DNA from: Tolypothrix brevis GSE-NOS-MK-07-07A
GTDB lineage: Bacteria; Cyanobacteriota; Cyanobacteriia; Cyanobacteriales; Nostocaceae
DNA length: 64,000 nucleotides
Assembly (NCBI GenBank): GCA_019358985.1
Contig: JAHHIJ010000025.1
Span: forward strand, 1 to 64,000
Reading direction: 5' to 3'
Shown: in pieces, positions 8,914-16,980 of the stretch
Layout: every line of letters begins with the position of its first letter
Numbering within the stretch: position 1 is the stretch's first letter
Made by a program: the position numbers and the translations under genes
Notes under the pieces: generated by a model
What the model saw: the letters and a program-made list of their open reading frames with translations, nothing else
The model's database searches: none
Told to the model about the DNA's origin: nothing

Positions 8914-9085
8914 TATAGATATCTTCTTCTGGGTCATTCCACTCATGAAATCCTGTTTCGGCAAGTTGCATCATTGTCACGGTTTCGAGCCTTTCTTCAA
9001 TCTCTGCCATCAGTGCTAGAAGTTCTTCAACTGGTAGCTGAAAAATCATCGCTTTAATTTCTTCAATATTGGCATTCACTGTCAT
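8900..9085 (-). CDS. Small antitoxin paired with the MazF-like toxin
   Basis: 61 aa from ATG 9085, with TAAGGAGT ideally placed upstream (about 8 nt spacing); this beats a TTG start two codons earlier. The sequence (NANIEEIKAMIFQLPVEELLALMAEIEERLETV) is helical and ends in an acidic tail (WNDPEEDIYNDET), as in many addiction antitoxins. Its stop lies inside the toxin reading frame. No DNA-binding motif is obvious. Confidence 0.75.
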   Translation of the reverse strand: MTVNANIEEIKAMIFQLPVEELLALMAEIEERLETVTMMQLAETGFHEWNDPEEDIYNDET

Positions 9086-9149
9086 AAACAATACTCCTTA
9101 TTAGCAATCTGCGCTACAATCTTAAGCTGCAAACCGTTACATAATCTAA

Positions 9150-9410
9150 TACCGTTCAGTTTAGCCCAAAATTTATAACGCCAAGCGTATTCGGTTATAT
9201 AATACCCTTGGTGTTAAAGAAATTTATTTGTTAAGGCAAGCAAGGTGAGCGTTTGGGTTGCAGGGAAGAAAAAAGGCTTAACACCAAGCGTATTGCGTTA
9301 TGAATCTGCATAATATGCGTCCTGCCAATTCCGCATCAGCAGCGATATTTTGTGCCTATTCTTTATCAGGCTGCAAGCACGACCCCACCAATCAGGGCGC
9401 TGCCTAATAA
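9150..9410. other. Intergenic spacer with inverted repeats and a VapC gene relic
   Basis: Two blocks around CCAAGCGTATT (9180 and 9293), with CTTGGTGTT between them, suggest a small inverted/direct repeat element of about 130 bp. At 9318-9345 the sequence GCGTCCTGCCAATTCCGCAT is nearly identical to 8000-8020 inside vapC; on the minus strand both read DAELAGRI. This marks a decayed second vapC copy. No intact gene is seen. Confidence 0.55.
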
Positions 9411-9415
9411 TAGGA

Positions 9416-9904
9416 TCAGCGAGGAGAGCGTCGCCACTGGTTAAGTGTATTAATTTTCTGTACAAGTATCAGTTGTTGCTGGGGGTAGAACTGAAGTAGC
9501 TGAATTTGTTCTATGAAGAATCCGGTAGGAGATATAATTCTCAAAGTATTGCCATTATTTTCCACCACCCCAATGCTCTGACGAGAGCCACCTAGTGGAC
9601 CGGTGCTAAAACGGCATTCCTCCCCAGGGATAAATATCAGTGGATTTTTCCCATACTGCTCTCTAATCACTCGCAAAACTTGTCCAACGTTAGATGGTTT
9701 CAAATCATATATTTAGCAACTGCCGAAGAGCCCCGGCTCAATCTCTAGCCACCGTCCACTACCACTAGTAAGGAAAGAAGATACCTGTTGGTTTCGGTTA
9801 ATTTGAGCCTCCACTTTGTCCACAAATCCGAATAGAGAAGTGTAAAAAGTCACTCCTGCTAGGGGCATGACAAGAATCTTCCAAAGATTCTGCTTAATAC
9901 TCAT
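9416..9904 (-). pseudogene. Secreted protein gene split by an in-frame TAA
   Basis: Two open segments, 9713-9904 (63 aa) and 9416-9703 (95 aa), lie in exactly the same frame, separated only by a TAA at 9713-9715 and three sense codons. Read through, they give a protein of about 162 aa with a signal peptide-like start (SIKQNLWKILVMPLAGVTFY...VEAQ) and a conserved-looking body (GSGRWLEIEPGLFGSC, then LKPSNVGQVLRVIREQYGKNP). The second segment has no good start (TTG, no ribosome binding site). I read this as a recent nonsense mutation. Function unknown; stop-codon readthrough is a less likely alternative. Confidence 0.65.
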
Positions 9905-10036
9905 TTGGGTATACCTTTATGACACAACCTTGATTTAAACTGATAATAGACATTTAAAAATAATATTTCAAAAATAAAAATAATACTTCAGAGCATCTAA
10001 AAATAGTCCCTGTCGCATTGTAGGTCTAACTATTTC

Positions 10037-10185
10037 AGGACTTACGCAACTGGCACATTTAGCTGAAAACTGTCACATTGATTTAATTTGGCTCTAACGT
10101 TTATAAATCAATGCTTAAAAGCATTAATCTCAAATTTAAATATATGTGCCAGTTGACTTTATTTTGTGACGGTTGCGTAAGTCCT
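10037..10185. mobile_element. MITE-like element, family C, 149 bp
   Basis: Ends AGGACTTACGCAAC and GTTGCGTAAGTCCT are perfect 14-bp inverted repeats. Inside, a second inverted pair AACTGGCACAT / ATGTGCCAGTT is offset. The interior is unrelated to that of the other family C copies. Confidence 0.75.
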
Positions 10186-10315
10186 ACTTGTGTACCAGCT
10201 TTTGTCCCAATTTTGGTTAAAGAAGACTCCAGGCGAATGGAATTCGCGGCTATACAGACAAAACCCGCCTACGCGGGTTTCAAATTCGGCATTGCTGAAT
10301 TGATGCGTGAATCCG

Positions 10316-10348
10316 GATGTAAAGACGTTCCGCCGGAACGTCTCTACA
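10316..10348. repeat. Dispersed hairpin repeat, TTCCGCCGGAA core
   Basis: GTAAAGACGTTCCGCCGGAACGTCTCTAC hairpin standing alone in a 550-bp spacer (9990-10550) that otherwise shows no supported gene. Confidence 0.75.
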
Positions 10349-10549
10349 AAGTTTAGTCCGCGCACCATCCGGACTTCGTTTGTATAGCGCTGGTGCTTTT
10401 CAGATCCCTCTAGTAGAGCATCCTTGACGATTGCCGGATAAATTTTGCCATTAATCATTGAAAACGTCTTCGCAAAACTTGAAAACCTCTATCCGGTGAT
10501 CGACGATTAAGGTCTACTAGCTCGGTCTAACGTACTTCAGTTTGAAGAT

Positions 10550-10936
10550 TTATGCTTCCAGTTTTTGCACATAGGCTGGACAAGGTGTAAGCGTATTGAG
10601 CAAAGATTCGTCTGCTGTCCAGAATTGGGCAGATTCTAGCTCCGCAACTGCCAAAAAAGCAGCATCATAGAGAGTTGCCAAGGAGAACTGTTGGGCGATC
10701 GCCCATGTTTTTGCTCGGATAGCATTGTTATCCAGGTAGTCAACAGGCATTTGGCAGAAGTCATCATAAAACCCCTCTGCCTGTGCTACGGTAATTGCCC
10801 CCAACCTTACTTTTTTTCGCAACACTGAGCCAACTTCCGTCCATGCAAATGCTGGAGTAACCAAACGCTCATTCGATGTCAGGAAGGGAAGGATCAAATT
10901 CCTCGCTTGGGGTTGCAGTGTTTCAGGTACAAGTTG
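10550..10936 (-). pseudogene. 3' part of a VapC-like PIN toxin gene, cut by an IS200/IS605 remnant
   Basis: The 3' fragment encodes QLVPETLQPQARNLILPF followed by the rest of a PIN domain (AFAWTEVGSVLRKK, LATLYDAAFLAVAELESAQFWTADESLL). The first ~14 residues with the first catalytic Asp are missing; the open frame upstream (SLRNPCRLRQGGC) is translated from the insertion-element end. The missing 5' fragment is found about 390 bp away: GTG 11349 gives VTKCIDTSL, a good VapC N-terminus containing that Asp. The toxin is therefore almost certainly inactive. Confidence 0.8.
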
Positions 10937-11322
10937 ACATCCTCCTTGCCGTAAACGGCAGGGATTCCTAAGACTCACGACTTAGGTTTCTGCTTCATAG
11001 CAACTGCCTCCACCCCCTAAGAGGATTCGGTCTTATGTTCGCTCCACAGACTTTACGACTGCGTGTCCCGCAGCAACTTGAAAACAAACAAAATTCTCAG
11101 GTGTTTTGTAACTCAAGGATGAAACCATTGCCTTTCGTTCTTATCCCAGTCTGCCGTCTTTTCTGCGCCGTTGATAGTTTTCTATCAAACTTTGGTGTTA
11201 GGCTTTATGTCTCCGATGTCTGGGTGGGTCAACGACCACTTTAATTTTACCACGATATCTCTAATATAAAGCCGGGAAACGAAGCACGGGGTTTTAAACC
11301 CAACTTTGTGATAAGGAATCCA
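10936..11322 (-). mobile_element. Decayed IS200/IS605 (TnpB-type) element inserted in a VapC gene
   Basis: The right end at 10936-11000 carries the hairpin GCCGTTTACGGC and the TAAGTCGTGAGTCTTAGG string shared with 4459-4535. Just inside, 10982-11080 encodes on the minus strand the end of a TnpB-like protein (VAAGHAVVKSVERT, then an in-frame TAA, then DRILLGGGGSCYEAET and stop). The rest is deleted down to about 390 bp. The left boundary near 11322 is inferred from where the toxin frame breaks. The segment may still contain the region that in active elements produces the guide RNA. Confidence 0.75.
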
Positions 11323-11349
11323 AAGACTGGTATCGATACACTTAGTCAC
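11323..11349 (-). pseudogene. 5' fragment of the split VapC-like toxin gene
   Basis: GTG at 11349 overlaps the antitoxin stop (GTGACTAA) and reads VTKCIDTSL before the insertion. Joined to QLVPETLQ of the 3' fragment, with about three residues unaccounted for, it restores the spacing between the first PIN aspartate and the VPE segment seen in VapC proteins. Confidence 0.7.
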
Positions 11350-11596
11350 GCCGTCCCTCACCAGATCGAAGCTGACGAATCAAGTCCACAGAACTTGATT
11401 GAATCCCTGTTTTGGCTTCTATTTCGGCACTACGAGCCACAATGCGCTGATGTGCTGCCAGACTTCGCCGTCGTCGCACCTCGCGGGCGATCGCTTCAAC
11501 GATCATCTCGTTAAAAGACTCACTGCCCTCTCGAAACTGCTTTGCTTGCTCAAGCAGATCGGCAGGAATGCGGATAGTTACAGCTTCTCGCTCCAT
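11342..11596 (-). CDS. VapB-type antitoxin, orphaned by the insertion
   Basis: 84 aa with a ribbon-helix-helix-like N-terminus (REAVTIRIPADLLEQAKQFREGSESFNEMIVEAI) and a basic stretch (REVRRRRSLAAHQRI). It is intact. Its cognate toxin started 8 nt inside the antitoxin stop region but is now split by the IS remnant, so this is a surviving antitoxin without its toxin. It might still autoregulate or neutralise a related toxin. Confidence 0.8.
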   Translation of the reverse strand: MEREAVTIRIPADLLEQAKQFREGSESFNEMIVEAIAREVRRRRSLAAHQRIVARSAEIEAKTGIQSSSVDLIRQLRSGEGRRD

Positions 11597-11599
11597 AGT

Positions 11600-11911
11600 T
11601 GCAGCTTATGTAATCATAAAATGATATCAGATATTGTAACTATTTTCACAAATCAGTCGGCTACTGTCCTTGACAATCGACAAGCGATCGCGATCGCGTT
11701 TGACGATTTGGCTGGAAAATCAAGGGTGCGATCGCTCTCATAAGTTCAGTAGACCAAATGCAGGAAAGCGATCGCTGTAGGCGGACTTTGTTTGTGTAGC
11801 CCCAGACTTCCAGTCTGAGGGTGCAGTCAAAGCAATTTTTACCTTAACCTTGTCTACAAGCTATAAAGTATATCTAGATAAAACCATAAAGTTATTGAGG
11901 CAAAAATCTGT
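11600..11911. other. Intergenic region rich in HIP1 octamers
   Basis: No gene. Contains four or more GCGATCGC sites, including two overlapping ones near 11680-11697, and a dispersed repeat (GTAGGCGGACTTTGTTTGTG at 11777) related to 357-398. Confidence 0.7.
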
Positions 11912-12379
11912 ATGACAAGCTACCAAACCAACCCGGAAGCGCTCGCTACCGAAAATGAAACCACTACAATCAACCATGTGGAAATAATCGAAAATGTCAT
12001 CGATACCCTAGAACAAGATGACACTGCGATGGTTAACCACAACGCAGAAGGTGGTATTTTGTGGAAGTTTAAATATGGTAGTGTGGAAGTGTTTGTCCAA
12101 CTCGCCGGCAATACCGATGAAGACACTTTAACCGTGTGGTCTACGGTGTTAAAGTTACCTGCCAAAGATGAACCGAGGTTGATGCGCCGGCTATTGGAAA
12201 TGAACTGCTCTGGCACTTTTGAGGCTCGTTTTGGTATTATTGAAAATCAAGTGGTTGTCATAGCCATACGTACTCTCGCGGATTTGTCTCCTGGCGAAGT
12301 TTCCCGTTTAATTACCATTGTGGCAAGCATCGCCGATAACAACGATGACGCTTTACAATCTGAGTTTGGTCTAAGTTAA
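11912..12379 (+). CDS. YbjN domain-containing protein
   Basis: 155 aa, soluble, matching the cyanobacterial YbjN-domain (type III secretion chaperone-like fold) group. Visible core: an acidic N-terminal linker, then HVEIIENVIDTLEQDDT, WKFKYGSVEVFVQL, VWSTVLKLPA, LMRRLLEMNCSGTFEARFGI and a helical end (LITIVASIADNNDD). Molecular function is unknown; YbjN members have been linked to stress or motility regulation in other bacteria. A weak GAGG lies upstream of ATG. The next gene starts 27 nt downstream, so the two are probably cotranscribed. Confidence 0.75.
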   Translation: MTSYQTNPEALATENETTTINHVEIIENVIDTLEQDDTAMVNHNAEGGILWKFKYGSVEVFVQLAGNTDEDTLTVWSTVLKLPAKDEPRLMRRLLEMNCSGTFEARFGIIENQVVVIAIRTLADLSPGEVSRLITIVASIADNNDDALQSEFGLS

Positions 12380-12406
12380 AGGATTTTTAACCGCAGATGA
12401 ACGCAG

Positions 12407-13135
12407 ATGGACGCGGATAATAAGCAGGTTTGGCGACTAATTCCGCTATTAGAAGCACCGGGACAAGTGCAGATGGCTATTGACGGCTGGTTGTTGGAAC
12501 AGCATATTTTGGGTTATCCGTCAAGTTTACGGTTTTACACTTGGTCGCCATCCGCTATTTCTTTAGGCTATCATCAACGTCAATATCCTCAATATTGGCA
12601 GGATATTGTTTGGCAAGGTGAGAAGCTAGAATTGGTGCGGCGTCCTACAGGTGGACGTGCTGTGTTGCATCAAGGTGATTTAACTTATGGTGTAGTGACT
12701 TCCAGACTCAATGGGAGTCGTATTCAGATGTATGAAAAAATTTGTGAGTTTTTAATTCAAGGATGGCGATCGCTTGATGTAGAATTAAACTACGGTACGG
12801 CAGGACGCGGGTACATTCACAACCCTAACTGTTTTGGCACGGCAACTAGTGCAGATTTAGTTACAGTTGATAATTGCAAACTCATCGGTAGCGCTCAACT
12901 GCGACGTGGTAACGCAATTTTACAACATGGTTCAATACGTTTGCAACCAAATGCAGAATTGTTTGCAACTGTGTTTGGTACAGAAGCTTTCACTTCTGTG
13001 CAACTTCCCCAAAACCTAACTATAGAAACAATTATTGCTGCTTTGGTTGCTGCTGCTATTGATTGTTTTAATATTCAATTAGTTTTGCAACCCTTATCAG
13101 AGGATGAGTGGAAACAGATTTTGGCTACAAAATAG
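12407..13135 (+). CDS. Lipoate/octanoate protein ligase family (LplA/LipM-like)
   Basis: 242 aa of the biotin/lipoate A/B ligase fold. Supporting motifs are QMAIDGWLLEQ near residue 25, FYTWSPSAISLGYHQ, VRRPTGGRAVLHQGDLTYGVV (the conserved RRxTGGRAVxH acyl-AMP loop) near residue 80, and CFGTATSADLV followed by KLIGSAQLRRGNAILQHGSI (the K-GSAQ motif). It attaches or transfers lipoyl/octanoyl groups to lipoyl-dependent proteins; ligase and transferase activity cannot be told apart by eye. The start codon sits in a common cyanobacterial repeat (CCGCAGATGAACGCAGATGG), so the exact N-terminus is uncertain. Confidence 0.85.
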   Translation: MDADNKQVWRLIPLLEAPGQVQMAIDGWLLEQHILGYPSSLRFYTWSPSAISLGYHQRQYPQYWQDIVWQGEKLELVRRPTGGRAVLHQGDLTYGVVTSRLNGSRIQMYEKICEFLIQGWRSLDVELNYGTAGRGYIHNPNCFGTATSADLVTVDNCKLIGSAQLRRGNAILQHGSIRLQPNAELFATVFGTEAFTSVQLPQNLTIETIIAALVAAAIDCFNIQLVLQPLSEDEWKQILATK

Positions 13136-13159
13136 ATGATTTTATTAACGTTGTTAAAT

Positions 13160-13690
13160 AGACATAAACCTGAAAAAAATGTAGAGACGCTAATAAAAAT
13201 ATAGAAACCCTCGTAGAGACGTTCCGCCGGAACGTCTTTACAGTATATGTGATTTGTCCGACATGATATAATATTAAGTCCTGATAATTAACATTAATAA
13301 AAATATCGCAACCCTGGTAGAGACGTTCCGCCGGAACGTCTCTACAGTATATGTGATTTGTCCGACATGATATAATATTAAGTCCTGATAATTAACATTA
13401 ATAAAAATATCGCAACCCTCGTAGAGACGTTCCGCCGGAACGTCTTTACAGTATATGTGATTTGTCCGACATGATATAATATTAAGTCCTGATAATTAAC
13501 ATTAATAAAAATATCGCAACCCTCGTAGAGACGTTCCGCCGGAACGTCTTTACAGTATATGTGATTTGTCCGACATGATATAATATTAAGTCCTGATAAT
13601 TAACATTAATAAAAATATCGCAACCCTGGTAGAGACGTTCCGCCGGAACGTCTTTACCAGATATGATATAAGTCCTGTTAAAAAAAGTCC
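13160..13690. repeat. 104-bp tandem array derived from a family B MITE
   Basis: The hairpin GTAGAGACGTTCCGCCGGAA starts at 13213, 13317, 13421, 13525 and 13629, an exact 104-bp period over five copies. Between hairpins each unit carries TATATGTGATTTGTCCGACA, then ATGATATAATATTAAGTCC and TGATAATTAACATTAATAAA. These are the terminal segments of the family B element, so this is a head-to-tail amplification. Units differ by only one or a few bases. Confidence 0.9.
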
Positions 13691-13741
13691 TGGTTGCGAA
13701 AACCAGAACTTTCATAAACATTAATAGCTGAACGAAAATCT

Positions 13742-13981
13742 TTAGTCGATATGGATGAAAACACCTGCTAAAAGGGAACCTGTTGCACCAATAGCAATTA
13801 ACAAATAGGTGAAGAATCTGCCAAGTTCAGGGTTTTGTCCTAATACTTTATCTTCTTTGCCCGCAGTGAAAAATAATGACCAAGCTTGATTTCCGTTGAT
13901 TGTTTCAAAGCTGTTGAAATCAGGTCTAAATACAACTGGTCCAACTAAATCTTTTTTAGGAAAGTCAAAATCAGTTCTCAT
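13742..13981 (-). CDS. Small single-helix membrane protein next to hli
   Basis: 79 aa. A soluble N-terminus (MRTDFDFPKKDLVGPVVFRP) is followed by one transmembrane segment (RFFTYLLIAIGATGSLLAGVFI). GGAG lies 8 nt upstream of ATG, a good ribosome binding site. It follows the Hli gene on the same strand with a 56-nt gap, so it is probably cotranscribed. It lacks the ExxNGR chlorophyll-binding motif. I do not recognise the family; the context suggests a thylakoid role in photoprotection or pigment handling. Confidence 0.75.
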   Translation of the reverse strand: MRTDFDFPKKDLVGPVVFRPDFNSFETINGNQAWSLFFTAGKEDKVLGQNPELGRFFTYLLIAIGATGSLLAGVFIHID

Positions 13982-14037
13982 TGTGTTTCTCCAAATTTAA
14001 TTTAAGTTTTTTTCTTGATATCTGCGTAAATATATAT

Positions 14038-14250
14038 TTACAGGATTGTCAACCAAGCGATCGCACCATGTCCTGTGACAAGTTCGATAGCTATGAGTGC
14101 AACAAAGCCAATCATTGCTAAACGACCATTCAGCTTTTCTGCATACTCGGTGAAACCAAAGCCTGGTTTGTCGTCTACGTACATTTTCGGCTCAATGGCG
14201 TAGTTATTTAGTCGGTTTTGTTCTTCAACTACATAGCTGCGTGATGTCAT
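14038..14250 (-). CDS. High light-inducible (Hli/Scp) chlorophyll-binding protein
   Basis: 70 aa from ATG 14250 with AAGGAA upstream; the longer ORF extending to 14484 is rejected. The single membrane helix carries the LHC signature [25 protein letters not shown] (Glu, Asn and Arg of the ExxNxR chlorophyll-binding motif). Hli proteins dimerise, bind chlorophyll and carotenoid, and protect photosystem II assembly intermediates under high light. It is followed by the 79-aa membrane protein gene. Confidence 0.92.
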   Translation of the reverse strand: MTSRSYVVEEQNRLNNYAIEPKMYVDDKPGFGFTEYAEKLNGRLAMIGFVALIAIELVTGHGAIAWLTIL

Positions 14251-14449
14251 GGTTTTTTTCCTTAAGTTTGTTTTCTTGTTAACTAATGTAACACTATGTA
14301 AATAAATTTTGCAAGTACTTGACAAATAAATGCTTTTATAAATTTTACAAGATGTGTTTAATAGTGGCAAAATTACAGCAGTTTTCGGGTAAATAGAATA
14401 CACCTCACCCCGCCTTCGGCACCCCTCTCCGAACTTGCGGCTATGCATT

Positions 14450-14613
14450 AGGCATCTCCAGAAAACAATGTAGAGACGTAGCACTGCTACGTCTAATCAA
14501 GGGTTTGGGGCAACGCATAATTAATTTCTGGAGATGTCTAATGTAGAGACGTAGCACTGCTACGTCTAATCAAGGGTTTGGGGCAACGCATAGTTCATTT
14601 CCACTCCTATGTT
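14450..14613. mobile_element. Two adjacent family A MITE copies
   Basis: Copy 1 (14450-14539) runs from AGGCATCTCCAGAAA to TTTCTGGAGATGTCT with a TAGCACTGCTA hairpin and TAATCAAGGGTTTGGGGCAA inside. Copy 2 (14540-14613) repeats the same interior directly and ends TTTCCACTCCTATGTTT. The direct abutment suggests a nested or tandem insertion. Confidence 0.75.
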
Positions 14614-14644
14614 TATTACCCGGATTTTTCTTTACAATGTGTAA

Positions 14645-14748
14645 TATCATGTCCGGTAGATTACATATGATGTAGAGACCTAGCAATGCTAGGTCTCTAC
14701 AAGGATTTCGGATTTTTTTATTAATGTCAATTAAACGGACATGGTATA
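14645..14748. mobile_element. MITE-like element, family B, 104 bp
   Basis: Terminal TATCATGTCCG and CGGACATGGTATA; the interior hairpin has a CTAGCAATGCTAG core. The 104-bp length equals the period of the array at 13160-13690. Confidence 0.75.
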
Positions 14749-14965
14749 AGAGGCGGGATAAGAATAGTGGCGGGAAGAGTAGTTTTGGGGGTTGACAGGG
14801 GGAAGAAAATAATGATAAAGGATAAAGGATGAATAAGTATACCGAGATCAGATAAAAAACTTTTTTTCATACTTTATACTTTACACTTCATACTTTAGAT
14901 GACATTGTGTAATTAATTCTGTGTGACTACTTATTTAATTTTCGTTTCTCAGTAAATTTGCACCT

Positions 14966-15571
14966 TTAGAAAAACATCGATTTAATCAATTTATAACCTC
15001 CAGCCTTCAATCCTAACCAGGAGTGGAAAATCACAAATATAATTACTATAGGGATGGTTGCAAAGTGAAGTACTCGCAAAGCTTGCCAGCTACCGAGAAT
15101 GCCAACTATCCAATGAAACTGAGCAGGTTTATACATGCCGATGCCGCTAAGTATGGCTAGCAAAAGAATCGGAATGATAACTGTGTACGCTAATCGATGC
15201 CAAACGTAGATTCTGCGTTTTGGGTTTTCACTCGTTTGCAGTGCTTTCAAGTCATTAACACCAACAAAGCGACGCTTCCAACGTTGGGTAATAAAAATAT
15301 ATAGCCCGTACCAAAGTAAATTTAGCGCAAACAGCCACATAGCCGCAAAATGCCAGTGTCTACCCCCAGCTAACCATCCTCCGAGCAAAAATAGAGATGG
15401 AAAGTGCCAACCCCCACGTCCACCAAAAACCGGATTAGCATTATAAATCTGTAGTCCACTGGTAATCATTAACAACAAAGCAATGATATTGACCCAGTGA
15501 AATATCTTGGCTAAAAGAGCCTGATTTGGTTGTTTCGGTCGTGATTTTTTGGAAGGAGTAGAGGTAGTCAT
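14966..15571 (-). CDS. Di-haem cytochrome b561-type membrane protein
   Basis: 201 aa, four to five hydrophobic helices. Histidines in the expected places are IFHWVNIIALLLM (helix 1), GRHWHFAAMWLFALN, YVWHRLAYTVIIPILLL and LRVLHFATIPIVIIFVIFHSWLG, consistent with the cytochrome b561 / Ni-Fe hydrogenase b-subunit fold that carries two haems b. It would pass electrons between quinone and a periplasmic partner. It starts 24 nt after the CcdA-like gene. Relatives often neighbour a molybdopterin oxidoreductase, but none is visible here. Confidence 0.85.
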   Translation of the reverse strand: MTTSTPSKKSRPKQPNQALLAKIFHWVNIIALLLMITSGLQIYNANPVFGGRGGWHFPSLFLLGGWLAGGRHWHFAAMWLFALNLLWYGLYIFITQRWKRRFVGVNDLKALQTSENPKRRIYVWHRLAYTVIIPILLLAILSGIGMYKPAQFHWIVGILGSWQALRVLHFATIPIVIIFVIFHSWLGLKAGGYKLIKSMFF

Positions 15572-15595
15572 AGGTATTTTCTCTTTTATTAAATT

Positions 15596-16294
15596 TTATA
15601 GTGGTAAACGGGGAAAAAATGGAGCTAGCCAAAGTTGCACTTGTACGTCCCAACCTAAGAGAATAGCGATCGCACTACCGGCGATCATGATTCCGCCGAC
15701 TCTTTGCAAAATCATACTATGCGATCGCATCTTTTTCAGCAGATTTTCACTCAATCGACGACCCCCATAAGCCAGTGCAATCAAAGGTAATGCTGCCCCT
15801 ATTCCATAGACCAGAAGCAAAACAAAGGCATCTGCAATCTGATGTTTAACTGCCGCCAAAACTAAAATACTTCCTAAGACTGGTCCTGCACAAGGTGTCC
15901 ACAACAAGCCTAGTTGAGTTCCTAGCCAAAACTCTCCCTTTAATCCTATCTGCCCAGGCTTTCTGGTACTTCTACCTATTTTTATATAACTAAATAAACG
16001 GTAACTCCACTTAGGAAAAATTGCGAGAATCCCCATAAATAAAAGGAGGAAAATCGCTACAGTTCTTAGCCCACTAGATAAGAAAGTCAACCAGCTTGCC
16101 GTCACTCCTAAAAGACTGCCGGCTAGAGCAAATCCACTGATTAACCCTGCAACCAAAGCTACTGGACCATACTTGTGAGATTGAAGCGATCGACCCACTA
16201 ATATTGGTAGAATAGGTAGAACACAGGGAGACATTACAGTTAAAAATCCCCCCAACAGTGCCAAACCTGCCGTAGATAAAGTAGAAATAGCCAC
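15596..16294 (-). CDS. CcdA/DsbD-like membrane thiol transporter
   Basis: 232 aa, six hydrophobic segments. VMSPCVLPILPILVG near residue 20 and GLLWTPCAGPVLGS near residue 130 each hold the single conserved cysteine of CcdA proteins, which carry reducing power across the membrane. It follows the thioredoxin-like gene with only 5 nt between them, so its likely partner is that lipoprotein. Pathways in the family are c-type cytochrome maturation or periplasmic disulfide reduction. Confidence 0.88.
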   Translation of the reverse strand: MAISTLSTAGLALLGGFLTVMSPCVLPILPILVGRSLQSHKYGPVALVAGLISGFALAGSLLGVTASWLTFLSSGLRTVAIFLLLFMGILAIFPKWSYRLFSYIKIGRSTRKPGQIGLKGEFWLGTQLGLLWTPCAGPVLGSILVLAAVKHQIADAFVLLLVYGIGAALPLIALAYGGRRLSENLLKKMRSHSMILQRVGGIMIAGSAIAILLGWDVQVQLWLAPFFPRLPL

Positions 16295-16299
16295 ATTCG

Positions 16300-16914
16300 T
16301 TATCCTAATAACTGACGGATTTTCTGCTCAGTTTTATCATAAGCTCCTTCTCCTATACGGTCATATTGCAGGAACCCCTGACGGTCTGCTAAAAATAGAT
16401 GAGGCCAATATTCGTTGTTATAGGCTTTCCAAGTTTTATAATCATTATCGATGGGAACCGGATAAGTAATTTTGTGTTCTTTTAATGCTCTTTTGACATT
16501 GTTTACATCCCGTTCGTATCCAAACTCAGGAGTATGAACTCCTACCACTTGGAGTCCTTTACTAGCAAATTGTTCATGCCAACGAACAACATAAGGAATA
16601 GTTCGCTGACAATTGATGCACGCAAAAGTCCAAATGTGAATTAATACAACTTTCCCTTTCAAGTCTTGAGTCGTTAAAGGAGCAGAATTCAGCCATTGAC
16701 TTATGCCCTCAAATTCTGGTAAAGCCTTAGCATCTGAAGACTGTGCCGCTACAACAGTTGCTGGAGATGAGTTGCTGGGGTTATTATTTAAAGGAATAGA
16801 GCTATCAGCTTTTTTTGAAGCTAAGTCAATGATTGGTTTTCCACACCCACTTAGCATAGCTCCAATCCCAAAGTAATAAAGCAGTTGGCGTCGTCGTAGA
16901 AGGTTCTTGTTCAT
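16300..16914 (-). CDS. Thioredoxin-like lipoprotein (TlpA/ResA family)
   Basis: 204 aa from ATG 16914; the longer frame to 16980 is rejected because the export signal would then be internal. The N-terminus has twin-arginine-like residues (LLRRRQLLYYF) and a lipobox (AMLSGC), so an exported lipoprotein is likely. The thioredoxin fold follows: GKVVLIHIWTFACINCQRTIPY gives the CxxC site (Cys-Ile-Asn-Cys), then GLQVVGVHTPEF and a proline loop. It heads an operon with the CcdA-like and cytochrome b561-like genes. Confidence 0.88.
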   Translation of the reverse strand: MNKNLLRRRQLLYYFGIGAMLSGCGKPIIDLASKKADSSIPLNNNPSNSSPATVVAAQSSDAKALPEFEGISQWLNSAPLTTQDLKGKVVLIHIWTFACINCQRTIPYVVRWHEQFASKGLQVVGVHTPEFGYERDVNNVKRALKEHKITYPVPIDNDYKTWKAYNNEYWPHLFLADRQGFLQYDRIGEGAYDKTEQKIRQLLG

Positions 16915-16980
16915 TGTATTTTTGATAACACTGAGGATGTCCGAGTAAAAAATGGGCAGAAAGAAAGCTACCATCATCAA

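Noticed and set aside
10159-10458. 99-aa open frame, minus strand
   Set aside because: Runs through the family C MITE and a hairpin repeat; only a short unique stretch (MINGKIYPAIVKDALLEGSE) looks protein-like, too little to call a gene.
13482-13721. 79-aa open frame in the tandem array
   Set aside because: Repeats the same residues from the 104-bp units; an artefact of the array.
14251-14484. N-terminal extension of the Hli protein to 148 aa
   Set aside because: ATG 14250 has a ribosome binding site and matches Hli length; the extension crosses a MITE.
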